Made by a program: the position numbers and the translations under genes
Assembly (NCBI GenBank): GCA_050260095.1
Contig: JBLNBQ010000124.1
Coordinates: 1-35,211 of the forward strand
Reading direction: 5' to 3'
Length of the DNA: 35,211 bases
Source: JBLNBQ01 sp050260095
GTDB taxonomy: Bacteria; Bacillota; UBA5301; DYFA01
Notes under the pieces: model-generated
Told to the model about the DNA's origin: nothing
The model's input: the letters and a program-made list of their open reading frames with translations, nothing else
Database searches by the model: none
Shown: in pieces, positions 1 through 7,299 of the stretch
Numbering within the stretch: the first letter of the stretch is position 1
Layout: every line of letters begins with the position of its first letter

Positions 1-160
1 CTTGATCACCAGCTTCTTACCGAGTACTTCACAAGTACTGACAGAAGCCGTGATGTCTCACGGTTTCACTTACCCGTACTTGGTGCTGACTTCTTGTCAC
101 GCTGTTCAGTTTTCAAGGACCAAGCGCCTTCGGCGCTCTCGCCTCGCAGCGAGCTTAGTT
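1..160 (-). other. rRNA operon leader, boxA-like site
   Basis: Read on the minus strand, this stretch follows promoter P2 and runs off the left edge. It holds a GC hairpin (AGCGCC / GGCGCT, 123-137), a boxA-like block CCTTGAAAACTGAACAG near 103-118 of the kind found in Bacillota 16S leaders and 16S-23S spacers, and further stem-forming segments such as CCGTGA / TCACGG near 56-75. The last bases, GTGATCAAG on the minus strand, resemble the run-in to a 23S rRNA 5' end more than a 16S one, but the rRNA itself is outside the window. Ending here is typical of a contig broken at a repeated rRNA gene. No protein gene is supported in 1-364. Confidence 0.6.
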
Positions 161-189
161 ATTTTATCACCTGGTTTGAATCTTGTCAA
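161..189 (-). promoter_or_regulatory. rRNA promoter P2 (sigma-A)
   Basis: On the minus strand TTGACA (184-189) and TAAAAT (161-166) are separated by exactly 17 bases. The -35 is a perfect consensus match. It lies just upstream of the boxA-like leader, so it is most likely the proximal promoter of the rRNA operon. Confidence 0.75.
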
Positions 190-279
190 CCACTCGATTT
201 CGTTTTCTGCTGCGACGTCTGCTATGTAATTGCTGCCTCCGCTGCCGGCTTCTGGCCGGTTCGTACGTCAGCGTTGTCT

Positions 280-308
280 AATATACCACGGAGTCTGCCG
301 CGGTTCAA
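280..308 (-). promoter_or_regulatory. rRNA promoter P1 (sigma-A)
   Basis: On the minus strand TTGAAC (303-308) and TATATT (280-285) are 17 bases apart. It lies 119 bp upstream of P2 and points the same way, giving the tandem-promoter arrangement common for rRNA operons. Confidence 0.6.
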
Positions 309-364
309 CCCATTCTATCAGGTGCTGATCAAGGAGGAAGGCGAACTATGCTCTGCCGTTCTCG

Positions 365-1084
365 CTATTTCGCCGTTTCTTGCGAGTATGCGCCAGGAAG
401 AGCGCCGAAACTCTTATCGGAGAGACCGAAGTAGAACTGAGGAACCTCGCCCAGGATTATCGACTCCGCCAGCGGCACCTCGCTCTTGATGTCCACCGAA
501 GTGCTGACGAACGGGACGAACACCCGGATGTTGGTGGCAACCTGAAGATAGAGCAAGTGGCGGGTCTGGTTGATGCCAGCCTGCTCGAACCGGTCGCTGA
601 TCCGAGTCTCCACCGTCCCAGTGGGGATCACCCTGATATAGATGAGGGGACCCACCGACCCCAAGAGTTCGCTGCCGAAAACCTGACCAAGCGGGATCGA
701 GACTCGCTCCGCCGGCAGCTGGCGCAGAGCAGTTTGAATCGCGACCGTCGCATCCGTGGAAAGACGGTTGATCTCCCCCGTGTTGGGCTGCATCAGGACG
801 ACCTTGCCCCGGCTATCGGTGTGGACGGCGTACAGGTCCTCATAATGCATGGTACGGGCGACCTTCTCCCGCACCACGCGGTTGATGGTCTCCACGGCCA
901 CGGCGCGCGCCCGCGCCTCGCACAGTTGACGAAGGGCGGGTCGCAGACGATTGTCAACCACGAAGAGCAGCGTTGCCAGGAGGAGTGCCACACCAAGCGC
1001 CAGCTGGAAAACCGGATGATTCAGCGAGGACCGGCGGGTTCGCCGTCCCCAAGGGTACGACCTGCGCCAACCGCTCCCCCGCAC
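365..1084 (-). CDS. yunB: sporulation protein YunB
   Basis: A 239-residue protein of the YunB family, membrane proteins found in endospore formers; in Bacillus subtilis the gene belongs to the mother-cell sporulation programme, though its biochemical role is unclear. After a basic N-terminus there is one membrane segment at about residues 26-46 (FQLALGVALLLATLLFVV). The soluble remainder carries the family's conserved stretches, around GSVGPLIYIRVIPTG and the C-terminal VPLAESIILGEVPQFYF. The start is GTG at 1084, preceded by a GGGGGGAG ribosome binding site. It follows tyrS by 69 bp on the same strand and may have its own promoter (see 1114-1121). Downstream lie only the rRNA promoters. Assignment rests on recognition of the conserved blocks and the length. 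Confidence 0.9.
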   Translation of the reverse strand: MRGSGWRRSYPWGRRTRRSSLNHPVFQLALGVALLLATLLFVVDNRLRPALRQLCEARARAVAVETINRVVREKVARTMHYEDLYAVHTDSRGKVVLMQPNTGEINRLSTDATVAIQTALRQLPAERVSIPLGQVFGSELLGSVGPLIYIRVIPTGTVETRISDRFEQAGINQTRHLLYLQVATNIRVFVPFVSTSVDIKSEVPLAESIILGEVPQFYFGLSDKSFGALPGAYSQETAK

Positions 1085-1113
1085 CCGTCTCCCCCCGCCT
1101 CATCGCCTACCTG

Positions 1114-1121
1114 ATTATATG
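1114..1121 (-). promoter_or_regulatory. candidate -10 element for yunB
   Basis: The minus strand reads CATATAAT, about 30 bp upstream of the yunB start. It contains TATAAT and also matches 7 of 8 positions of the sigma-E -10 consensus CATACAAT. No convincing -35 of either class is seen at the right spacing, so the sigma factor is uncertain. Confidence 0.35.
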
Positions 1122-1153
1122 CGGGATGCGGGCCTCTGGAGTCGTGACCCGTG

Positions 1154-2383
1154 CTAGACGAGGCGCAAGCGGGCGAAGCGCCGCTTCCCCGCCTGAAGCA
1201 CGGCGCCATCGGCGGGTGTGACCTCGGCGTCCGAATCCGCCACGACTGCGCCGTCGAACTTCACGGCCCCTTGCTGCACGAGGCGGCGAGCCTCGCCGTT
1301 GGAGGGGGCCAAGCCACACCGCACCAGCAGGCGAACGACCCACAGGCGCCCCTCGGCGTTCAGCTCCGCCTTGGGCAACTCCACCTCCGGAACGTCCGCC
1401 GGAACGTCGTGGTGGCGGAAGACCTGGTCGAAATGGTTTTCGGCAGCCTCGGCCGCAGCCCGTCCGTGGTAGAGGGTGACGATCTCCCGCGCCAGCAGGC
1501 GTTTCATGTCCCGCGGGTGTACCCGTCCAGCCGCCAGGTCGGCCTCAAGCTTTCGGACCTGGTCCATAGGAACCTCGGTCGCCAATTCGAAGTAGTTGAC
1601 CATGAGGGAGTCGGGGATCGACATGGTCTTGCCGTAGATCTCGTCGGGGGACTCGTTGATGCCGATGTAGTTGCCCAGCGACTTGGACATCTTGTTGACG
1701 CCGTCGGTCCCCACCAGGAGAGGCATCATCAGGGCGACCTGCGGTTCCTGGCCGTACTCCCGCTGAAGCTCCCGCCCCACGAGCAGGTTGAACTTCTGGT
1801 CGGTGCCGCCAAGCTCCACGTCGGCTCTCAGAGCCACCGAGTCATAACCCTGCATCAGAGGATAGAAGAATTCGTGGATGGAGATGGGCCTCTGCTCCGA
1901 GTAGCGCCGGGCGAAGTCTTCCCGCTCGAGCATGCGCGCCACGGTATACTTGCCGGCCAGGCGGATGACGTCCTCGAAGGTCATCGGCGCCAGCCAACTG
2001 GAGTTGAAGACGACCTTGATGCGCTCCGGGTCGAGAATCTTGGCCAACTGGGCCTCGTAGGTGCGGGCGTTGGCCTCGACCTCTTCCTTGGTAAGGGCCG
2101 GGCGGGTGGCCGACTTGCCGGTGGGATCGCCGATCCGGCCGGTGAAATCGCCGATCAGGAAGTAGACCTCATGTCCCAGGTCTTGAAACTGCTTGAGCTT
2201 GCGGTAGACCACCGCGTGCCCGAGGTGAATGTCGGGTGCCGACGGATCGGTGCCCAGCTTGACTCTGAGCGGGCGCTTTTCGGCCAGCGCCTTGTCCAAT
2301 TTGGCGAGCAGGCTCTCTTCGCTGATGATCTCCGCCGCGCCTCGTTTGAGGAGTTCCAGTTGTTCCGCAGCGCTCCCGGTCAC
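1154..2383 (-). CDS. tyrS: tyrosyl-tRNA synthetase
   Basis: Class I aminoacyl-tRNA synthetase that charges tRNA-Tyr with tyrosine in the cytosol. The 409-residue protein has the Rossmann-fold signature HLGH (residues 53-56), the KMSKS loop (231-235), the DVELGGTDQKFNLL block that contacts ATP and tyrosine (188-201), and a C-terminal S4 RNA-binding domain (about 345-409). The length and HLGH/KMSKS pair fit the TyrZ-like branch better than the roughly 420-residue TyrS of Bacillus. The GTG start at 2383 follows an AGGAAGGGG ribosome binding site. It is divergent from the PBP gene; the leader of about 90 nt contains no T-box motif, although many Bacillota tyrS genes have one. A long antisense frame on the plus strand is a GC-rich shadow. 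Confidence 0.96.
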   Translation of the reverse strand: MTGSAAEQLELLKRGAAEIISEESLLAKLDKALAEKRPLRVKLGTDPSAPDIHLGHAVVYRKLKQFQDLGHEVYFLIGDFTGRIGDPTGKSATRPALTKEEVEANARTYEAQLAKILDPERIKVVFNSSWLAPMTFEDVIRLAGKYTVARMLEREDFARRYSEQRPISIHEFFYPLMQGYDSVALRADVELGGTDQKFNLLVGRELQREYGQEPQVALMMPLLVGTDGVNKMSKSLGNYIGINESPDEIYGKTMSIPDSLMVNYFELATEVPMDQVRKLEADLAAGRVHPRDMKRLLAREIVTLYHGRAAAEAAENHFDQVFRHHDVPADVPEVELPKAELNAEGRLWVVRLLVRCGLAPSNGEARRLVQQGAVKFDGAVVADSDAEVTPADGAVLQAGKRRFARLRLV

Positions 2384-2479
2384 GGGGCCGCCACCCCTTC
2401 CTGTACGCTGGTGATTTGAGGATTTGAGACCGCCCCCGGAGCGACGCCGGCTCCAAAAGCAGCACAGAAAAGTTGGTTC

Positions 2480-2509
2480 ATTATATCATGAGAATTTGGC
2501 GCCTTTCAA
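2480..2509 (-). promoter_or_regulatory. tyrS promoter (sigma-A, extended -10)
   Basis: On the minus strand TTGAAA (2504-2509), an 18-bp spacer and TGATATAAT (extended -10, hexamer 2480-2485). The -35 hexamer occupies the same bases as the -35 of the divergent PBP promoter. Confidence 0.65.
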
Positions 2510-2531
2510 TCCAACCTCGGTGTGCTATAAT
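2504..2531 (+). promoter_or_regulatory. PBP promoter (extended -10)
   Basis: The plus strand carries TGCTATAAT with the hexamer TATAAT at 2526-2531 and a TG extension. The -35 is weak: TTTCAA at 2504-2509, 16 bp upstream. These bases are also the -35 of the tyrS promoter, so RNA polymerase should not be able to occupy both at once. Confidence 0.6.
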
Positions 2532-2586
2532 GTTGTGAGCGGTCCGGGGGGTCTTCAGGGCCGCATCAGTCAAGGGAGGCACATCA

Positions 2587-4824
2587 GTGAGGCAGGAAAA
2601 GGGTCGGGCGGCACGCGGCAGCGCACTGGCGGCGATTGTGATTTTCCTGGGACTCGTGCTGGTCGGCTCCGGAATCGGCATCTTGGCCGGTATCGTCCAT
2701 ACCGCGCCCAAGTTGTCGGACGTCAGGTTCAACCCGAAACAAGCTTCTATCATATACGATGTGAACGGCGACATCATCGGTCGCCTGTATACGCAGAACC
2801 GGGTGACGGTGAGCCTGGACCGCATTCCGAAGCAGCTTCGGGACGCAGTCATCGCCATCGAGGACGACCACTTCTACGAACACCACGGCGTGCGTCCGAC
2901 CGCGCTGCTCCGAGCGGTGCTGGTCGACCTGGTCGCGGGCGGCAAGGTGCAGGGCGGCAGCACCATCACACAGCAGTTGGCCCGCAACGCCTTCCTCACC
3001 CTCGACAAGACGTTCACCCGCAAGATCAACGAGCTGATCTGGGCAATACAGATCGAACGGCGGTACACCAAGGACGAGATTCTTGAAACATACCTCAACG
3101 AGATCTACCTGGGCCACGGGACGTACGGTGTGGAGGCAGCCGCCGAACTCTATTTCGGCAAGCATGTGGAAGATCTGAATCTGCCTGAATCGGCGATGAT
3201 CGCCGGGATCCTGCGTGGTCCCGAGATCTACTCGCCGTACGTCAACCCGAAGCTGGCGAAGGAGCGCCGCGACACCGTGCTCGGGCGGATGGCCCAGCTC
3301 GGTTACCTGTCGAAGGACGAGGCGGCCAAAGCGGAAGCCACTCCCATCAAGACGGTGGGGCTGAAGCTCTCCCAGACCAAGGCGCCGTACTTCGTCGACT
3401 ACGTCACCCAGTACCTGCTCAACCGGTATGGACAATCGGCGGTCTACTCTGGTGGGCTCAAGGTCTACACGACGTTGAACCTCAAGGTTCAGGAAGCCGC
3501 GGAGCAGGCGCTTAAGCAACTGCCGACGGCCAAGACCGATGCGAACGGGCTGCATCAGCCGCAGGCGGCGATCCTGTCGATGGATCCCCGGACGGGGTAC
3601 ATCGAAGCGATGATCGGCGGGCGCGGCGAAGACAAGTACAACCGGGCCACGCAGGCCTACCGCCAACCGGGCTCGGCCATCAAGCCGTTTATCTATGCTG
3701 CCGCGATCGATCGGGGGTTCACGCCCAGTTCGATCATCGACGACTCGCCGATTCAGTACCCGCTCGACAACGGTAAGTTCTGGGAGCCGAAGAACTATGA
3801 CCTCAAGTGGCACGGGCAGGTGACGCTGCGCACCGCCCTGGAGAATTCGTACAACATCCCCGCGATCAAGCTCCTGGATCAGGTCGGCATCGGCACGGCC
3901 ATGGACTACGCCCGCAAGATGGGCGTGACCTCGCTGGTGGAAGATGGCCCGGTGAACGACCGCAACCTGTCGCTGGCGCTGGGCGGCATCAGCAAAGGCG
4001 TCACGATGATGCAGATGGTGACGGCCTACTCTGTGCTCGCCAACCAGGGCATCCGAGTGGATCCCATCGCGGTGCTCCGGGTGGAGGACAAAGACGGGCG
4101 AGTCCTGGAGGAAAACACGGCGAACAAGCAGATCGTGCTCTCCGAAGCGACGGCTTACGTGATGACCGATATGATGCGAGGCGTCATCGAGCGCGGCACT
4201 GGCCGAGCCGCCAACGTCGGACGCCCGGCGGCCGGCAAGACCGGCACGACCTCCGACTACACCAACGCCTGGTTCGTGGGGTACACGCCGGAACTGGTCA
4301 CGGCGGTATGGATCGGGAACGATGTTCAGAAAGACCCGCTGGTGATCCCGAAGTACGGGAACATCGGTTCAGCGAAGGCGGCCGAGATTTGGGGCGACAT
4401 GATGCGGCAGGCCTTGGCGGGCAGTCCGATCACCGACTTCCCCATGCCCGACGGCGTGACCCGGGCGTACGTCGACGAGGACCACGGCTACCTGGCAACC
4501 GACCGGTGCCCCAACGTCCGGCTTGAGGTTTTCGTGGCAGGCACCGAGCCGACCCAGGCCTGCCCGCTACACGGCGGCAAGTTGTTGCCCCCGCCTCCGC
4601 CGCCCGAGAACCTCTCCGAACAGCCGGAGGGCGGGACGATTTCAGGGGGCTCGTCCGACCTGGCGCCGGCGAACAGCTACGGTCAGAGCAGCCCACCGGT
4701 GCAGCCCACGGCGGCGGGCCCGACGCCCGGGAGCCCGGCGCCGGCGCCGGTGGGGTCCGGCTACGGCGCAAGTCAAGCCGGACGCAGTGGACCGCCCCTC
4801 ACCTCGGAACACGTGGGCAACTGA
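2587..4824 (+). CDS. class A penicillin-binding protein (PBP1A family)
   Basis: Bifunctional peptidoglycan synthase, 745 residues, anchored in the membrane with its catalytic domains outside. One N-terminal membrane helix lies at about 14-37. The glycosyltransferase (GT51) domain has the EDDHFYEHHG motif (catalytic Glu92) and GGSTITQQLARN (123-134). The transpeptidase domain has SxxK (Ser363, Lys366 in PGSAIKPF), SxN (Ser421-Tyr-Asn) and KTGT (551-554). The last 90 or so residues are a Pro/Gly/Ser-rich tail, probably cell-wall exposed and without a recognised fold. The start is GTG at 2587 after GGGAGG. The gene is monocistronic, divergent from tyrS, and ends at the bidirectional terminator at 4851. 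Its exact paralogue (PonA-like or PbpF-like) cannot be told from the sequence alone. Confidence 0.95.
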   Translation: MRQEKGRAARGSALAAIVIFLGLVLVGSGIGILAGIVHTAPKLSDVRFNPKQASIIYDVNGDIIGRLYTQNRVTVSLDRIPKQLRDAVIAIEDDHFYEHHGVRPTALLRAVLVDLVAGGKVQGGSTITQQLARNAFLTLDKTFTRKINELIWAIQIERRYTKDEILETYLNEIYLGHGTYGVEAAAELYFGKHVEDLNLPESAMIAGILRGPEIYSPYVNPKLAKERRDTVLGRMAQLGYLSKDEAAKAEATPIKTVGLKLSQTKAPYFVDYVTQYLLNRYGQSAVYSGGLKVYTTLNLKVQEAAEQALKQLPTAKTDANGLHQPQAAILSMDPRTGYIEAMIGGRGEDKYNRATQAYRQPGSAIKPFIYAAAIDRGFTPSSIIDDSPIQYPLDNGKFWEPKNYDLKWHGQVTLRTALENSYNIPAIKLLDQVGIGTAMDYARKMGVTSLVEDGPVNDRNLSLALGGISKGVTMMQMVTAYSVLANQGIRVDPIAVLRVEDKDGRVLEENTANKQIVLSEATAYVMTDMMRGVIERGTGRAANVGRPAAGKTGTTSDYTNAWFVGYTPELVTAVWIGNDVQKDPLVIPKYGNIGSAKAAEIWGDMMRQALAGSPITDFPMPDGVTRAYVDEDHGYLATDRCPNVRLEVFVAGTEPTQACPLHGGKLLPPPPPPENLSEQPEGGTISGGSSDLAPANSYGQSSPPVQPTAAGPTPGSPAPAPVGSGYGASQAGRSGPPLTSEHVGN

Positions 4825-4850
4825 GAACCGCCTGCCCGACCAAGACACTG

Positions 4851-4876
4851 AAAAGGCGCCCCACCGGGCGCCTTTT
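4851..4876. terminator. bidirectional intrinsic terminator
   Basis: AAAAGGCGCCC-ACC-GGGCGCCTTTT type hairpin, with an A run on the left and a T run on the right, so it can stop transcription from both sides. It lies between the convergent PBP gene (plus) and mutS2 (minus). Confidence 0.88.
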
Positions 4877-4908
4877 CTGCGTTCTGTTCGGGTGCTCTGT
4901 TCTGTGAG

Positions 4909-7299
4909 CTAGGCGTCGAGCCGCACGACCGTGACCCCGTCGCCGCCCTCGTTGGGAGGGGCGTAGCGGTAGTCGGCCACGGCGGGATAGGCGCTGAGCC
5001 GGTCCCGGAGCCCTTGACGCAAGGCGCCGGTCCCTTTGCCATGGATCAGACGGACCTGCGACAAGCCGGCCAGCATGGCGTCGTCCAGGTACTTGGTGAC
5101 CATCTCCCAGGCCTCGTCCACGTTCAGGCCGCGCAGGTCCAGTTCGGTACGGATCGTCTCGGCCTTGGTCTTCGCCAGGCTCTGGTGCTCGCCGCCCGCC
5201 CTCCGCTTGGGCGAAGGCGCTTCGTGAAGGGCCACCAGTTCAGAGGGGGCGAGGGTGATCTTGAGGCTCCCCGCCTGAACGAGGACCTGCCCGGCGGCGT
5301 CAGGGGGCGCCAGCACCACGCCCTCCTGGCCAAACCGGAGCAGCTTGACCCGGATGCCGGCTCTGAGTTCAGCGGCGCCACCCGGCTCCCCAACCGGCGA
5401 TTCCGGGGTTGGAGCGGGCGACTCGCTGGAGAGCAGATCGGCGAGTTGGGCGCCCTCGTCGCTGATGCGGCGCCGGGCCTCGCGGGCGGCTTCCTCGAAG
5501 GTGGCCGCCCGTTCCTTCGCCTGGCGGCGCAGGTCGGCCACCACCTCGTCGAGCTCGCGGCGCGCCTGCCGGAGCAGGTCGTCGGCCGCCTGGCGCGCTC
5601 CCGCGAGCGCCTGGGCCTTCTCGAGTTCCAGCCGCCGGACCTTCTCCTCATACTCCCTGCGCAGGCTCTCCAGGCGCCGGCGTTCCTCCTGGGCCTGGGC
5701 GCGATGCTCCTCGGTAAGACGACGGTTTTCGGTGACTGCCCGGAGGACGTCCTCAAAGCGGGCCGCCTCTCGGGTGGTCAAGGCACGGGCCGCCTGGATG
5801 ATCTCCTCGCTCAGCCCCAACCGAGTGGCGATCTCGAACGCATTGCTCCGCCCCGGGATGCCGATGGTCAGGCGGTAAGTGGGCCGTAGAGTTTCCACGT
5901 CGAACTCGACGGAAGCGTTCTCAACCCCGGCCCGGGTATAGGCGAAGGCCTTGAGCTCCGAATAGTGCGTCGTGGCGACGGTGCGGGCGCCGTGGGCGTG
6001 CAGGTAGTCGAGCATCGCCATGGCCAGGGCGGCGCCTTCCGCCGGGTCAGTGCCGGCTCCCAGTTCGTCGAGGAGAACCAGGCAGTTCCCCCCCAACTTG
6101 CCGGTGATGCGCACGATGTTGGTCAGGTGCGAGGAGAAGGTCGACAGGTTCTGCTCGATGCTCTGCTCGTCGCCGATGTCCGCCAGCACCTCGTCGAACA
6201 CGGCCAACTCGCTCCCCTCCGCGGCCGGCACATGCAGTCCGGCCTGCGCCATCAAGGTCAGCAAGCCGACAGTCTTGAGCGTCACCGTCTTGCCGCCGGT
6301 GTTAGGGCCGGTGATCACCAGCGTGGCATAGTCCTCACCCAGCGGCACGTCGATGGGCACCACCGGCCCGGTGAGCAGCGGATGGCGAGCCCGCCGTAGC
6401 CGGATGCGCCCCTCCCGGTTGAGGCGGGGCTGCGTGGCGTCGAGTTCCCGGGCGAGGCGCCCCTTCGCCATGATGAAGTCGAGCCGTCCCAGCGTCTCCA
6501 TGGCGGCCGACAGAGTCGGCTCGGCTGAAGCAACCTCCTCGGTGAGCTGGGCAAGAATCCGCCGGACCTCCTCTGCCTCGGCCGCCTCGACCTGGCGGAG
6601 CTGGTTGTTCAACTCCACGAGCGCCAGGGGCTCTACGAAGAGGGTGGCACCGCTGGCCGATTGGTCGTGGACGACGCCGGGCACCATCGCCTTGTGCTCG
6701 CGCCGGACGGGGATCACGTAGCGGTCGTTGCGGAGCGTGACGATGGGTTCCTGGAGGTAGCGCAACATCTCGGGGGAACTGACCAGCGAGTCGAGTTTGT
6801 CCCGGAGGCGGTTCTGGAGGACGTGCAACTGGGAACGGAGCTTGCTCAGCGCCGGGCTGGCGTGGTCGGAGACCTCGCCGTGCTCGGTGATGCAGCGGCT
6901 GATCTCGGCCGCGAGGGGCCCCAGTTCGGGCAGGAGTCGCGCCAAGGCCGCCAGGCGCGGGAAGCGCTCGGCCCGCTCCGCCAGGAAGCGGGCGAGCCGG
7001 TTCATCCCCCGCACGGTGTCGCAAACCGCCAGAAGCTCTTCGGCAGCCAGCGTGGAGCCGATGCGCGCCCTGTGCAGCGCGTCGCGCAGGTCGTGCAGGC
7101 CGGCGATGGGCAGCCCGCCCTCCCGCCAGAGCAGGGCCAGCCCTTCGGCGGTGTCTTCCTGCTCGCTCAGAACCCAGAGCGGGTCGGTCTGCGGTTCGAG
7201 CCGGTCGGCCAACTCCCGGCCCATGGCAAGGGAGGTCAGCCCGGCGAGCCGCGCCCGGACTTTCGGGAACTCCAACACAGCAAGGCTCTTCTGATCCAT
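4909..7299 (-). CDS. mutS2: endonuclease MutS2
   Basis: MutS-family ATPase with a C-terminal nuclease domain, 796 residues. In Bacillota MutS2 acts on recombination intermediates and on collided ribosomes rather than in classical mismatch repair. The MutS core and clamp are followed by Walker A GPNTGGKT (331-338), Walker B with VLLDELGAGTDP (408-419), a long charged coiled coil (about 515-620) and a Smr domain at the end (LDLRGLNVDEAW and HGKGTGALRQGLR). The open frame extends 119 codons further upstream, but that part lies inside the U32 gene and is low-complexity Arg/Gly/Pro. The real start is ATG at 7299 (MDQKSLAVLEF), overlapping the U32 stop codon as TGATG, which suggests translational coupling. 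Transcription ends at the terminator at 4851. Confidence 0.96.
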   Translation of the reverse strand: MDQKSLAVLEFPKVRARLAGLTSLAMGRELADRLEPQTDPLWVLSEQEDTAEGLALLWREGGLPIAGLHDLRDALHRARIGSTLAAEELLAVCDTVRGMNRLARFLAERAERFPRLAALARLLPELGPLAAEISRCITEHGEVSDHASPALSKLRSQLHVLQNRLRDKLDSLVSSPEMLRYLQEPIVTLRNDRYVIPVRREHKAMVPGVVHDQSASGATLFVEPLALVELNNQLRQVEAAEAEEVRRILAQLTEEVASAEPTLSAAMETLGRLDFIMAKGRLARELDATQPRLNREGRIRLRRARHPLLTGPVVPIDVPLGEDYATLVITGPNTGGKTVTLKTVGLLTLMAQAGLHVPAAEGSELAVFDEVLADIGDEQSIEQNLSTFSSHLTNIVRITGKLGGNCLVLLDELGAGTDPAEGAALAMAMLDYLHAHGARTVATTHYSELKAFAYTRAGVENASVEFDVETLRPTYRLTIGIPGRSNAFEIATRLGLSEEIIQAARALTTREAARFEDVLRAVTENRRLTEEHRAQAQEERRRLESLRREYEEKVRRLELEKAQALAGARQAADDLLRQARRELDEVVADLRRQAKERAATFEEAAREARRRISDEGAQLADLLSSESPAPTPESPVGEPGGAAELRAGIRVKLLRFGQEGVVLAPPDAAGQVLVQAGSLKITLAPSELVALHEAPSPKRRAGGEHQSLAKTKAETIRTELDLRGLNVDEAWEMVTKYLDDAMLAGLSQVRLIHGKGTGALRQGLRDRLSAYPAVADYRYAPPNEGGDGVTVVRLDA

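Noticed and set aside
1151..2419. 422-residue open frame opposite tyrS
   Set aside because: Exact antisense of tyrS, whose HLGH, KMSKS and S4 features are clear; no ribosome binding site.
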